This document shows, piece after piece, positions 37,546-47,900 of a DNA stretch of 64,000 bases. The DNA comes from Buttiauxella izardii (GTDB lineage Bacteria > Pseudomonadota > Gammaproteobacteria > Enterobacterales > Enterobacteriaceae), in assembly GCF_003601925.1 (NCBI RefSeq), contig NZ_QZWH01000012.1, positions 1 through 64,000 of the forward strand, given 5' to 3'. The position numbers were made by a program, and so were the translations under genes. The notes beneath the pieces were generated by a model, which searched no databases, was not told the origin of the DNA, and saw only the letters and a program-made list of their open reading frames with translations. The stretch's first letter is position 1. Each line of letters begins with the position of its first letter.

Positions 37546-38928
37546 TCAAACAGGTTTGATGCCAGACGCCAGCAGCGCTTGCTCAAACTTATCGAGGAAA
37601 ATAGCCAGCTCATCGTTAGTGATAAGCAAGGATGGCAGCAGACGCAGCACGCAACCGTTACGGCCGCCGCGCTCCAGAATCAGGCCAGCTTTGAAGCAGT
37701 TTTTCTGCAACAGTGCGGACAGCTCTGGGTCAGACGGGTAGCAACCCATGTGATCTTGCGCTTCGTTTGGTTTAACAATCTCGATACCGATCATTAAGCC
37801 CAGACCGCGAACCTGGCCGATAACCGGGTAACGTTTTTGCAGGTTAGCCAGTTGGCCTTTCAGCCATTCGCCCTGTGCCGCAACTTTGTCAGCAATCTTG
37901 TTTTCAGTCAGATGCTTAAGCGTAGTCAGGCCGGTTGCCATCGCCAGTTGGTTACCACGGAAAGTCCCGGTGTGGTGGCCTGGTGACCATGCGTCGAACT
38001 CTTTCTTAATACCCAATACAGCCAGTGGCAAACCGCCACCCACTGCTTTAGACATCACGATGATGTCTGGCTCAATACCGGCGTGCTCGTAAGCGAACAG
38101 TTTACCGGTACGGCAGAAGCCAGCCTGGACTTCATCGATGATCAGCATAATGCCGTGTTCTTTGGTGACTTTACGGATGCGCTGCAACCATTCAGCCGGA
38201 GCCGGGTTCACGCCGCCTTCACCCTGAACCGCTTCCAGAATGACTGCCGCAGGTTTGCGCACGCCACTCTCAACGTCATTGATCAGGTTTTCGAAGTAAT
38301 AAGTTAATGCTTTAACGCCAGCTTCGCCGCCAATACCCAGTGGGCAGCGGTACTGATGCGGGTAAGGCATGAACTGGACTTCCGGCATCATGCCATCAAC
38401 CGCTTCTTTCGGAGACAGGTTGCCTGTCACAGAAAGTGCGCCATGAGTCATGCCGTGGTAGCCGCCAGAGAAGCTGATGATGCCTGCACGGCCTGTGACT
38501 TTCTTAGCCAGTTTCAGCGCCGCTTCAACCGCATCCGCACCGGATGGGCCAGTGAATTGCAGGCAATACTCTTTGCCCTGTCCTGGCAGCAAAGAGAGAA
38601 GATATTCAGAGAACTGATCTTTCAACGGAGTTGTCAGATCCAATGTATGTAACGGCAAGCCGCTGGTAATGACATTTTGGATGCTTTGCAGCACATCAGG
38701 GTGATTATGACCAAGGGCAAGCGTACCTGCACCCGCCAGACAATCAAGATATTGATTATTCTCCACATCGGTGATCCAAACGCCGTTTGCCTGAGCGATA
38801 GCTAAAGGCAATTTGCGCGGATAACTCCTGACATTTGATTCAAATTCAGCCTGTCGAGCCAAATAGGTTTCATTGTTACCATTTAATGAATTAGCACCGA
38901 AACTATCAATACGGACTTTATCCGTCAT
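37546..38928 (-). CDS. dat: Diaminobutyrate--2-oxoglutarate aminotransferase
   Basis: 460 residues; of two adjacent ATGs the second (38928) has the better spacing to GGGAGAG. Class III PLP aminotransferase: [28 protein letters not shown] (Asp near 265) and [10 protein letters not shown] (PLP Lys about 294). It makes L-2,4-diaminobutyrate from aspartate semialdehyde using glutamate. Together with ddc it yields 1,3-diaminopropane, a minor polyamine. No siderophore genes that would use diaminobutyrate are adjacent, so the diaminopropane route is favoured. Confidence 0.93.
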   Translation of the reverse strand: MTDKVRIDSFGANSLNGNNETYLARQAEFESNVRSYPRKLPLAIAQANGVWITDVENNQYLDCLAGAGTLALGHNHPDVLQSIQNVITSGLPLHTLDLTTPLKDQFSEYLLSLLPGQGKEYCLQFTGPSGADAVEAALKLAKKVTGRAGIISFSGGYHGMTHGALSVTGNLSPKEAVDGMMPEVQFMPYPHQYRCPLGIGGEAGVKALTYYFENLINDVESGVRKPAAVILEAVQGEGGVNPAPAEWLQRIRKVTKEHGIMLIIDEVQAGFCRTGKLFAYEHAGIEPDIIVMSKAVGGGLPLAVLGIKKEFDAWSPGHHTGTFRGNQLAMATGLTTLKHLTENKIADKVAAQGEWLKGQLANLQKRYPVIGQVRGLGLMIGIEIVKPNEAQDHMGCYPSDPELSALLQKNCFKAGLILERGGRNGCVLRLLPSLLITNDELAIFLDKFEQALLASGIKPV

Positions 38929-39137
38929 CATATCTCTCCCACAACTGCCGGTTCGTTAACCCGCCGTTGAATAATTAAATGTAGAAAAACTGACCACTCT
39001 GTAAAAAACGCCGTCAATATAGGTTCTTTTCTCTCTCTACTCAATATTTTATTTTGTTAATCTCTGTATGTTGTCTTAATGTTTTTATCTTGTACTTATT
39101 TTATGAAAATCAGTGCGTTATATAATCAATAGCCGTA

Positions 39138-39167
39138 AACTCTGCCAAACCATGTTTGAGCAGAGTT
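39138..39167. promoter_or_regulatory. Long inverted repeat between ydbL and dat
   Basis: AACTCTGCCAAAC pairs with GTTTG-A-GCAGAGTT across CAT, 13 bp with one bulged A. No T-tract on either strand. It stands in the 346-bp gap 38932-39277, which also has a weak hairpin (ATGCC/GGCAT, 39257-39274) just past ydbL and is otherwise AT-rich and empty. It could be an operator in the dat promoter region or a terminator remnant. Confidence 0.4.
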
Positions 39168-39277
39168 AAAATCTGGAAGTGGGGTTTTTGCAGCGAGATC
39201 TTTCTTAGAAGGGTAAAAACTTATAAACATTAAGAGATATATTTTGAACAATATAATGCCCTGTGACAGGCATAATA

Positions 39278-39601
39278 TTATTTACGCATCCACTGCCCAT
39301 TAATTCCACGCACATATTCACCCGCCTGCGCACGTGCAACTAACTTTTGCCCGGCAAGTTCAGCGACCTGATTTGCCGAAATATTATTACTGTCCGCCAG
39401 CTTCTGATAATTTTCTGAACGCGCTTCGTTGATGCTTTTTACCAGCGCCAGCGTCTCTTTATCTTGCTTAACCGGCGCGATAAAGCCGCTTAATGTCTCC
39501 CCAACTCGCCCTTGCTGGCGGGCTTCAGTCAGCGTTAATGCTAAAGCCTGCTGGCTAATCAACACGCTCGCCAATAAAACACCCTTTACGATATTTTTCA
39601 T
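39278..39601 (-). CDS. ydbL: YdbL, DUF1318 periplasmic protein
   Basis: 107 residues with a Sec signal peptide (MKNIVKGVLLASVLISQQALA) and the DUF1318 core RQQGRVGETLSGFIAPV and GQKLVARAQAGEYVRG. It works with YdbH and YnbE in the intermembrane bridge that supports phospholipid delivery to the outer membrane; in E. coli it is thought to keep YnbE from over-multimerising. It starts 5 nt after the ynbE stop. Confidence 0.92.
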   Translation of the reverse strand: MKNIVKGVLLASVLISQQALALTLTEARQQGRVGETLSGFIAPVKQDKETLALVKSINEARSENYQKLADSNNISANQVAELAGQKLVARAQAGEYVRGINGQWMRK

Positions 39602-39606
39602 CTGGC

Positions 39607-39807
39607 TTACTCCTGGCCGAACAAATCGCTGCGATTTTTCAGCAACGTTTCAACGTCTTTATCAACCTTAATATGAATCTCATGTTCAATTTTCACGTTC
39701 ATATTAATGGTGATAGGTTCCTTAGGCGCGGCGACTTCGATACGCGGCGTGCATCCCGTTAACGTAGCAAGCCCTGAAATCATGAGCGTGGCGATGGCGA
39801 TTTTCAT
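39607..39807 (-). CDS. ynbE: YnbE outer-membrane lipoprotein
   Basis: 66 residues with lipobox TLTGC, then CTPRIEVAAPKEPITINMNV, nearly the E. coli sequence. In E. coli it forms a beta-strand multimer that caps the YdbH bridge at the outer membrane. Its ATG overlaps the ydbH stop by 4 bp. Confidence 0.93.
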   Translation of the reverse strand: MKIAIATLMISGLATLTGCTPRIEVAAPKEPITINMNVKIEHEIHIKVDKDVETLLKNRSDLFGQE

Positions 39808-42446
39808 TGTGTTTCCTCACAAGCTTTATCCCGCGTCTGACAACGCACATCCGGCAATTCGGTATGTTGCTCAAGCCAGGTTTGCAAATTATCCCCAAAA
39901 CGCAGGCTGCGCCACAGCGTAAAGAGGTTTTCCTGATGACTATAGTTCAGCCGAACCGCATTCCTTTTCCCTTCAACCTGGCTTATGCCCTGCACATTCG
40001 CCTGTAAAGTTAACAGACCCAGATTATCTAAATTGATTCGGGTCCAGGAATGAGAAATTTCCATATAACGCAACCAGTTAACCGCCACCCCTGCAGCAAT
40101 ATTGTTTTCAACGATGGCATCCGCCATGTCCTTATCCAATCTTAGCGTCAACGGCCCTGGATTGGTGAGCCAGCCATCTTTAACAATCCATTGCGGATGA
40201 TTGAGCCACAGCGGCAACGCGCCGTTCACGCGCCCGGACATAGTAAATTGTTTAGGATTTACCGCAGTCACCAGTTCGCTCGACGAGATATTTTCTAAGC
40301 GTAGCAACGCGGCGTCATGCTGCGGCAAACGGAGCTGTTGCACGCGCAGTTTGCCGCCAAGAATATCGACGTTAACGTTACTGAGCATCAGCGGCTGCGC
40401 TTCGCTCCACGGATACCAGCCTTCAAGATCGGCGGTAATATTGGTGGAGCTGAACTGATTTTTAACTTCGGCGATGCGCAGCGTCACCGGTCCATCCGTG
40501 CCCAACTGCCACGTGCCATTGCTAAAGCGGAATGGCAGCACAAAATCGACACCGTTAATTTGGTTATCGGGCATCCAGACGCTGCCGCTTTTCACCACGC
40601 CATGCCCGCCCGCTTCAAACCCTTGCCCCACAGCGGCGGAAAAAGCGACCTGTGAATACAGCGTTCCGTCTTTTAAGGTCATCTTCCAGTCGGCAGGAAT
40701 CAGCGGCTGGAACACGGTCAAATCTTGCTGCGGCCACCAGGCGTTACCGCGCAAGCGCTCGCCATCCCAACGGCCATTGACGCGTACCGGGCCAATCGCT
40801 CCGGCATGTAAATCACCTTTGTACTGGAACGATGCAGGATCTTCGCCACTGACGCTGAACGTTAATATGGACGGTGGAAGCGTGCTGCCGCCGCTAAAGG
40901 TGGTTTCCCCGGCGTTGAGGGTGAATGTGCCATCAAAAGTCGGTGCGGTTTCAGCGCGTTGCCAGTGCAGCGGTTTTTCGAGTTTCAGGCGCGGTTTGCT
41001 GACTAACATGGAGCCGTACTGGAGCTTGTCGAACCCGGTAGAAAGTGAACTGAGTTCAATGACGCTATCGCGCCATTCGCCCTGCCCACCCACATCCCAC
41101 TTCGCCTGCATCGGCGTGAACTCACCCTTGCCCCAGTATTTCCAGCGCCATAGACCGGCGTCGGGTAAAAAGTTGTCGGCGCGTCCGTCCAGGTGCAGCA
41201 CAAAATTACCCATCTGGTTTTCGTGAGCGCGAACAATCGCCTGCAAACGCCCATCCACACCTTGTTGCGAGACACTCACACCCGCCAGCGGCCAGCGGAT
41301 TTCATCGACATCAATCGAATCTATGACGCGTCCACGCGAACGTAAAAGCGCACCCGGGCGGAACAACAGTTTCGGATCAGAAATCGCGCCGCTAATTTCC
41401 CCTGGCAACACCGCGTAAAACACCATCCCATCTTGCTTCGCTTCACCGGTTAATTGCACCGGTAATGCGCTGTTTTCGAGGCTGAGTTTCCCTGGGCCGA
41501 TATTCAACACCGCGTTGCCTTTGCCCGCGTTTCCCTGGGTAATGACGTTCATTCGCCCGCTGATCACCGCTTTTTCCAGCCCCAGCTTCCAGTCGTCTAC
41601 TCGCAATGCAACGCCGCCACGCAACGGGAAACCCGCATACGGCCAGAACCACTGCCCGCCGTTGACTTCAAAAATTGTGTCGCTGATAGTCCATGGCAAA
41701 CTCAGCAGCGCTTCGGTGGCATCGGGTCTGGACACCATAAATGCGCCCTCGTCTTCATTCCAGTCGAGCACCAAATCCACCAACTCCGGCTCTTGCGAAA
41801 TATGCAATTTCGTGGACAGATGCCCTTTTTTCGGCACACCATCGGTCATCAGCGGCAAGGTCACGGTTCCGGCTAATTCGACCGGTTCCATCCCTGCCAG
41901 CGCCTGCACTTTTAGCTTTTTCAGCTCCAGAATCTGGCCGTTAAGTTCAGCATCAACTTTTAGCGATGGCCCGTCGTAATGCAGCGCTTGCTGCTGCGGA
42001 GAAAGTGATAAACGTAAAGCGCCGGAGAATTGTTGAAACGGCGTTACATTGACCCTATCTATAGTTAACAAGCTTTCAGGCAGTAAGGATTGCCACTCTT
42101 GTAGCGAGCGTGGCGCGGCTGGCCCCGATTGATCGAGAGGGATTTTACTCAGGCAATCCACATTGAGATTCAGCGTGTCGAGATGGATGCGCCAGCGTTT
42201 GGGGTGACTTAGCGTGGCGTCTTTGAGCGTGGCGAGTTCGCAATCCCCGGCCAGATAACGCAGATCGGGCACCAGAATGGCACCACGACTCAGGCGCGGG
42301 CTGGCCTCCATGGCGATTCGCGTCCCTTGCGGCAACCAGATTCCGGCAAGCGTCGGCAGCCAATGGGCTATAGTCATCAGTAGCGTTAACGGTAACAGAA
42401 TGAGTATCAGCACCAACGCAATAATGGCTTTATATTTACCCTTCAT
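39804..42446 (-). CDS. ydbH: YdbH, AsmA-like intermembrane bridge protein
   Basis: 880 residues. One N-terminal membrane span (about 7-31) is followed by a long beta-rich periplasmic body, the AsmA-like groove that is partly redundant with TamB and YhdP in moving phospholipids to the outer membrane. The order ydbH-ynbE-ydbL with coupled starts is the same as in E. coli. It ends with a Cys pair (DVRCQTRDKAC). Confidence 0.93.
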   Translation of the reverse strand: MKGKYKAIIALVLILILLPLTLLMTIAHWLPTLAGIWLPQGTRIAMEASPRLSRGAILVPDLRYLAGDCELATLKDATLSHPKRWRIHLDTLNLNVDCLSKIPLDQSGPAAPRSLQEWQSLLPESLLTIDRVNVTPFQQFSGALRLSLSPQQQALHYDGPSLKVDAELNGQILELKKLKVQALAGMEPVELAGTVTLPLMTDGVPKKGHLSTKLHISQEPELVDLVLDWNEDEGAFMVSRPDATEALLSLPWTISDTIFEVNGGQWFWPYAGFPLRGGVALRVDDWKLGLEKAVISGRMNVITQGNAGKGNAVLNIGPGKLSLENSALPVQLTGEAKQDGMVFYAVLPGEISGAISDPKLLFRPGALLRSRGRVIDSIDVDEIRWPLAGVSVSQQGVDGRLQAIVRAHENQMGNFVLHLDGRADNFLPDAGLWRWKYWGKGEFTPMQAKWDVGGQGEWRDSVIELSSLSTGFDKLQYGSMLVSKPRLKLEKPLHWQRAETAPTFDGTFTLNAGETTFSGGSTLPPSILTFSVSGEDPASFQYKGDLHAGAIGPVRVNGRWDGERLRGNAWWPQQDLTVFQPLIPADWKMTLKDGTLYSQVAFSAAVGQGFEAGGHGVVKSGSVWMPDNQINGVDFVLPFRFSNGTWQLGTDGPVTLRIAEVKNQFSSTNITADLEGWYPWSEAQPLMLSNVNVDILGGKLRVQQLRLPQHDAALLRLENISSSELVTAVNPKQFTMSGRVNGALPLWLNHPQWIVKDGWLTNPGPLTLRLDKDMADAIVENNIAAGVAVNWLRYMEISHSWTRINLDNLGLLTLQANVQGISQVEGKRNAVRLNYSHQENLFTLWRSLRFGDNLQTWLEQHTELPDVRCQTRDKACEETQ

Positions 42447-42658
42447 GGGTGGTTAATATCCTGATTCAGCGACAATTTAAGCCGACATATGCGATGATTC
42501 TTACATGAATCGGACCGGGCGTGAAGGTCGAGCCTGGTTTAAGCGTAGCCAGGCCTGAGTGAACGGCAGAAAATCATCACTAAAAATAAATTTTAAAATT
42601 TGTAAGAAATTTTTAAGCGTGGTAATTTCATACTAATTTCTTTCTGGAGATAAGTCTC

Positions 42659-43648
42659 ATGAAACTCGCAGTGTATAGCACAAAACAGTACGACAAAAAG
42701 TATCTGGAGCAGGTTAACAATGAATATGGCTTTGATCTTGAATTTTATGACTTCTTGTTAACGGAGAAGACCGCTAAAACTGCGCATGGTTGTGAAGGCG
42801 TTTGTATCTTCGTTAACGACGACGGTAGCCGTCCGGTTCTGGAAGAGCTTAAAAAACAAGGCGTGAAGTTTATCGCGCTGCGCTGTGCGGGCTTTAACAA
42901 CGTCGATCTTGAAGCCGCCAAAGAGCTCGGTTTACCAGTGGTTCGCGTTCCAGCCTACTCGCCAGAAGCCGTCGCCGAACATGCTATCGGTATGATGATG
43001 TGCCTGAATCGTCGTATTCACCGCGCTTATCAACGTACCCGTGATGCCAACTTCTCTCTCGAAGGGCTGACCGGCTTCACCATGTACGGCAAAACAGCGG
43101 GTGTGATTGGCACCGGTAAAATTGGCATCGCGACGCTGCGAATTTTAAAAGGCTTCGGTATGCGCCTGTTGGCGTTTGATCCGTACCCAAGTGCGGCGGC
43201 ACTGGAGCTGGGCGTGGAATATGTCGATTTACCGACGCTGTTTGCACAGTCAGACGTGATTTCCCTGCACTGCCCGCTAACGCCTGAAAACTACCATTTG
43301 CTTAACCGCACTGCGTTCGAGCAGATGAAAGATGGCGTGATGGTGATCAACACCAGCCGTGGCGGTTTGATTGATTCCCAGGCCGCGATTGATGCGCTGA
43401 AAAACCAAAAAATTGGTGCTTTGGGGATGGATGTTTACGAGAACGAACGCGATTTGTTCTTTGAAGATAAATCTAACGACGTGATTCAGGATGATGTATT
43501 CCGTCGTCTGTCGGCCTGCCACAACGTGCTGTTTACAGGCCACCAGGCGTTCCTGACCGCAGAAGCGCTGACCAGCATTTCCGAGACAACGCTTGAGAAT
43601 TTGCGTCAGTTAGAGAACGGCGAGGCTTGTGTTAATCAGGTGAATTGA
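42659..43648 (+). CDS. ldhA: Fermentative D-lactate dehydrogenase
   Basis: 329 residues, as in E. coli. D-2-hydroxyacid dehydrogenase with VIGTGKIG Rossmann loop and catalytic set NTSRGGLID (Arg about 235), DVYENERDLFF (Glu about 264) and TGHQAFLT (His about 296). It reduces pyruvate to D-lactate in mixed-acid fermentation. GGAGATAAG precedes the ATG. Confidence 0.97.
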   Translation: MKLAVYSTKQYDKKYLEQVNNEYGFDLEFYDFLLTEKTAKTAHGCEGVCIFVNDDGSRPVLEELKKQGVKFIALRCAGFNNVDLEAAKELGLPVVRVPAYSPEAVAEHAIGMMMCLNRRIHRAYQRTRDANFSLEGLTGFTMYGKTAGVIGTGKIGIATLRILKGFGMRLLAFDPYPSAAALELGVEYVDLPTLFAQSDVISLHCPLTPENYHLLNRTAFEQMKDGVMVINTSRGGLIDSQAAIDALKNQKIGALGMDVYENERDLFFEDKSNDVIQDDVFRRLSACHNVLFTGHQAFLTAEALTSISETTLENLRQLENGEACVNQVN

Positions 43649-43661
43649 TTTCGTATTGCCG

Positions 43662-43850
43662 CCCTCACCCTAACCCTCTCCCCCAGGAGAGGGGATAAAC
43701 CATTTTCCTCCTTATCCCACAGGAGAGGGGACAAACCGCTCTGCTCCTTCTCCCACAGGAGAGGGGACAAACCGCTCTGCTCCTTCTCCCTCAGGTGAGG
43801 GGGTAAACCGCTCTGCCCCTTCTCCCTTAGGGAGAAGGCTGGGATGAGGG
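43662..43850. repeat. CCCTCACCC palindromic element with four 36-bp tandem units
   Basis: Outer arms CCCTCACCCTAACCCTCTCC at the left and GGGAGAAGGCTGGGATGAGG at the right form an imperfect inverted repeat. Between them units starting CAGGAGAGGGGACAAACCGC repeat contiguously at 43684, 43720, 43756 and 43792 with exact 36-bp spacing and few changes. It splits ldhA from hslJ, which adjoin in E. coli. Not CRISPR: there are no spacers. Confidence 0.9.
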
Positions 43851-43941
43851 TGGTTTTAAGATTATCCTTACAGAATCACACGGCACTTTTTGCCAAAGTG
43901 TCGCCAACTCATTGATGAACTGAATAACTTAGGGAAAAGAG

Positions 43942-44367
43942 ATGAAAAAATTAGCTTCTATCGCACTCGCAGCCATGGTTCTTGCAGGCTGTGCACAATC
44001 GGGCGATAAATCCGCTGTCACCGCGCAAGATCTGCAACATCACCGTTATGTTCTGCAAACCGTAGACGGCAAACCGCTGGACGGCATTAAACGCACGCCG
44101 GAGCTGAGCTTCGGTGAAAACATGCATATTTCCGGTGCGATGTGTAACCGCTTTATGGGCCAGGCGACGCTGGAAGACAGCACGCTGAAAGCGAAAGGTC
44201 TGGGAATGACCATGATGTTATGCGCGGAGCCGCAGCTTAACGAGTTGGATCACATGATTAACGATATGCTGACCAGCGGTGCAAAAGTTGATTTGCAGCC
44301 ACAACAGCTAACGCTCAAAACCAGCCAGCATACTTTAGTTTATAAACTGGCCGATCTGATGAACTAA
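43942..44367 (+). CDS. hslJ: HslJ heat-inducible META-domain lipoprotein
   Basis: 141 residues. Lipobox VLAGC after a short signal peptide, then the META domain: ELSFGENMHISGAMCNRFMG and GLGMTMMLCAEPQLNELD. Outer-membrane lipoprotein linked to novobiocin tolerance and heat shock in E. coli. The stop overlaps the convergent ydbJ stop region by 4 bp. Confidence 0.93.
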   Translation: MKKLASIALAAMVLAGCAQSGDKSAVTAQDLQHHRYVLQTVDGKPLDGIKRTPELSFGENMHISGAMCNRFMGQATLEDSTLKAKGLGMTMMLCAEPQLNELDHMINDMLTSGAKVDLQPQQLTLKTSQHTLVYKLADLMN

Positions 44368-44630
44368 AACGCCCCACAGGTTCCGGCGGCAAGCGCGTTT
44401 TCACTACAGCGTTTGCCGTTGGGCATCGCACACATCCCGGTAGACGAACCGTCCAACTGACGAGCCACACTCAGCGTCCCACCCACCATTGCACAACTCG
44501 CCTGCCCCTGATTCGACATTGCCGCACGCATTCCCGGTGGAACGTGAGCCGCGGTGGCTTGTTGCTGTGGTTCACTACTACACGCAGACAATAAAATTGC
44601 CGCACAACCGACTAAAAACGCAGCGCGCAT
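44364..44630 (-). CDS. ydbJ: YdbJ, DUF333 lipoprotein
   Basis: 88 residues, as in E. coli. Signal with lipobox LLSAC, then DUF333 core GQASCAMVGGTLSVARQLDG and CAMPNGKRCSE. Function unknown; DUF333 proteins are often called hemolysin-like without proof. Convergent with hslJ. Confidence 0.92.
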   Translation of the reverse strand: MRAAFLVGCAAILLSACSSEPQQQATAAHVPPGMRAAMSNQGQASCAMVGGTLSVARQLDGSSTGMCAMPNGKRCSENALAAGTCGAF

Positions 44631-44920
44631 TACTTTTCTCCCCCTGAACGTTGCAAAACCTAAGAATCATAAGCGCTGGCGCGGCATTCCGTCGAGGCCG
44701 TAAAACCCTAAAATGTGTGTAATTTTGCAAACCGGATCACTTAATTGCGCAAAACTCACCCACACGCCCTTTTCCACGACCTCAATCAAAGCGCAACGCA
44801 GGACACAAAAGCGAAAATCACCTTTTGTGGGCTTTGCTAGAATTAAATGATTATTCTTCGGCTCGTGCAGGCATACGGGTCTTTTCGATTTCTTATTGTT
44901 GCGCAATGTAAGGGTGTCCC

Positions 44921-47900
44921 ATGATCACAATCGACGGCAATGGTGCGGTTGCGTCTGTCGCGTTTCGTGCCAGCGAAGTAATTGCCATCTACCCAATCAC
45001 GCCCAGCTCAACCATGGCTGAACTTGCTGATGCCTGGTCCGGGGACGGGCGACAAAACGTGTGGGGCGATACGCCTCGCGTAGTAGAAATGCAGTCCGAA
45101 GCCGGCGCTATCGCTGCGGTTCACGGCGCACTGCAAACCGGCGCACTCTCCACCTCATTTACTTCATCGCAGGGTTTACTGCTGATGATCCCGACGCTCT
45201 ACAAACTGGCCGGGCAACTCACGCCGTTTGTCTTGCATGTCGCGGCGCGAACCGTCGCCACCCACGCGCTATCTATATTTGGCGACCATTCCGATGTCAT
45301 GGCCATTCGCCAGACTGGTTGCGCCATGTTATGCGCCAGCAGCGTCCAGGAAGCTCAAGACTTCGCGCTGATTTCGCATATTGCGACGCTCAAAAGCCGC
45401 GTGCCTTTTATTCATTTCTTCGATGGCTTCCGCACTTCCCACGAAATCAACAAAATCGTCCCGCTGGCGGACAGCACCATTCTGGAACTGCTGCCGCAAA
45501 AAGAGATTGATGAACACCGCGCCCGTGCGCTGAACCCGGAACACCCGGTGATTCGTGGCACCTCAGCCAACCCGGACACCTATTTCCAGTCCCGCGAAGC
45601 CAGCAACCTGTGGTACGACGCGGTTTACCAACACGTTGAACAGGCGATGGACAGCTTCGCCGCCGCCACTGGCCGCCAGTATCGCCCGTTTGAATATTAC
45701 GGCCACCCGCAGGCCGAACGCGTGATTATCGTGATGGGCTCGGCCATCGGCACCTGCGAAGAAGTGGTGGATGAACTGCTGACGCGCGGCGAAAAAGTCG
45801 GCGTGCTAAAAGTGCGTTTGTTCCGCCCTTTCTCCGCCGATCATTTATTAGAAGTGTTGCCAGAAAGCGCACGCCAGATTGCCGTGCTCGACCGCACCAA
45901 AGAACCCGGCGCATTAGCCGAACCGCTGTATCTCGACGTGATGACCTCGCTGGCCGAAGCCTTTAACCGTGGCGAACGCGAAACCCTGCCGCGCGTGATT
46001 GGCGGCCGTTACGGTCTTTCGTCGAAAGAATTTGGCCCGGACTGTGTGCTGGCCGTGTTCAACGAATTGAACCAGGCGAAACCGCGCCCGCGCTTTACCG
46101 TCGGCATTTACGACGACGTAACTAATTTGTCCTTACCGTTGCCAGAAAACACCCTGCCGAACCGCGCCAAACTCGAAGCGCTGTTTTACGGCCTCGGCAG
46201 CGATGGCAGCGTGTCTGCGACCAAAAACAACATCAAAATCATCGGTAACTCGACGCCGTTTTATACCCAAGGTTATTTCGTCTATGACTCGAAAAAAGCC
46301 GGCGGCCTGACGGTTTCGCATTTGCGCGTCAGCGAACAGCCGATTAACTCGACTTATTTGATTGATAAAGCAGATTTTGTCGGCTGCCACCAGTTGCAAT
46401 TTATCGACAAATACCAGATGGCCGAGCGCCTGAAACCCGGCGGCATTTTCCTGCTCAACACGCCATACAACGCCGATGAAGTCTGGCATCGATTACCGCA
46501 AGAAGTTCAGGCGGTGCTGAACCAGAAAAAGGCGCGTTTCTTCGTGGTCAACGCGGCGAAAATCGCCCGCGAATGCCAGCTTGGGGCGCGTATTAATACC
46601 GTTATGCAGATGGCATTTTTCCATCTCACCCACATTTTGCCGGGTGACAGCGCGCTGGCAGAACTGCAAGGTGCCATCGCCAAAAGTTACAGCAGCAAAG
46701 GCCAGGAACTGGTCGAACGCAACTGGCAGGCGCTGGCGTTGGCCCGTGAATCCCTCGCCGAAGTCACGTTGCAGGAAGTGAACGAATCCAGCCCGATGCG
46801 CCCGCCGGTGGTTTCCGATGCTGCGCCAGATTTCGTCAAAACCGTCACCGCCGCGATGCTCGCAGGGCTTGGCGATGCGCTGCCTGTTTCGGCATTGCCA
46901 CCAGACGGCACCTGGCCGCCAGGCACCACCAAGTGGGAAAAACGCAACATCGCCGAAGAAATCCCAATCTGGAAACCGGACATTTGCACCCAGTGTAACC
47001 ACTGCGTTGCCGCCTGCCCGCACTCGGCGATTCGCGCCAAGGTCGTGCAGCCAGAAGCGATGGAAAACGCCCCTGCCGCGCTGCAATCACTGGATGTGAA
47101 ATCCCGCGATATGCGTGGGCAAAAATACGTGCTGCAAGTCGCGCCAGAAGATTGCACCGGCTGTAATTTGTGCGTCGAAGTCTGCCCGGCGAAAGACCGC
47201 CAGAACCCGGAAATCAAGGCCATCAATATGATGTCGCGCCTTGAGCACGTCGAAGAAGAAAAGGAAAATTACGATTTCTTCCTTCAGTTGCCGGAAATGG
47301 AGCGCACCAGCCTTGAGCGTATCGACATTCGTACTTCGCAACTGCTGCAACCGCTGTTTGAATACTCCGGCGCGTGTTCCGGCTGCGGTGAAACGCCGTA
47401 CATCAAATTGCTGACGCAGCTGTATGGCGACCGCATGTTAATTGCCAACGCCACCGGGTGTTCGTCAATTTATGGCGGTAATCTGCCTTCGACGCCGTAC
47501 ACCACCGATGGCAACGGGCGCGGCCCGGCCTGGGCGAACTCACTTTTTGAAGATAACGCCGAATTTGGTTTGGGCTTCCGCCTGACGGTGGATCAACACC
47601 GCGCCCGCGTGATGCGCCTGGTGGGTAAATTTGCTGACCAATTGCCTGCTGAACTTAACGAGCAGCTTCACAGCGACGCCACGCCAGAAGTGCGCCGCGA
47701 GCAAGTTGCTGCCCTGCGCCAGCATCTGGCCAATATCGACGATCCCGATGCGCGCCAGCTAATGACCGACGCCGACGCGATGGTTGAGAAATCAATCTGG
47801 CTGATTGGCGGTGATGGCTGGGCGTATGACATCGGTTTCGGCGGCTTGGATCACGTTTTAAGCCTGACCGAAAACGTCAATATTCTGGTGCTCGATACTC

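Noticed and set aside
43684-43827. 36-bp units at regular spacing look like a CRISPR array at first glance
   Set aside because: The units are contiguous with no variable spacers, are framed by palindromic arms found elsewhere in the window, and no cas genes are near.
44667-44906. 79-codon minus-strand ORF between ydbJ and ydbK
   Set aside because: It lies over the ydbK promoter region, has no recognisable family or good ribosome-binding site, and E. coli has no gene in this gap.
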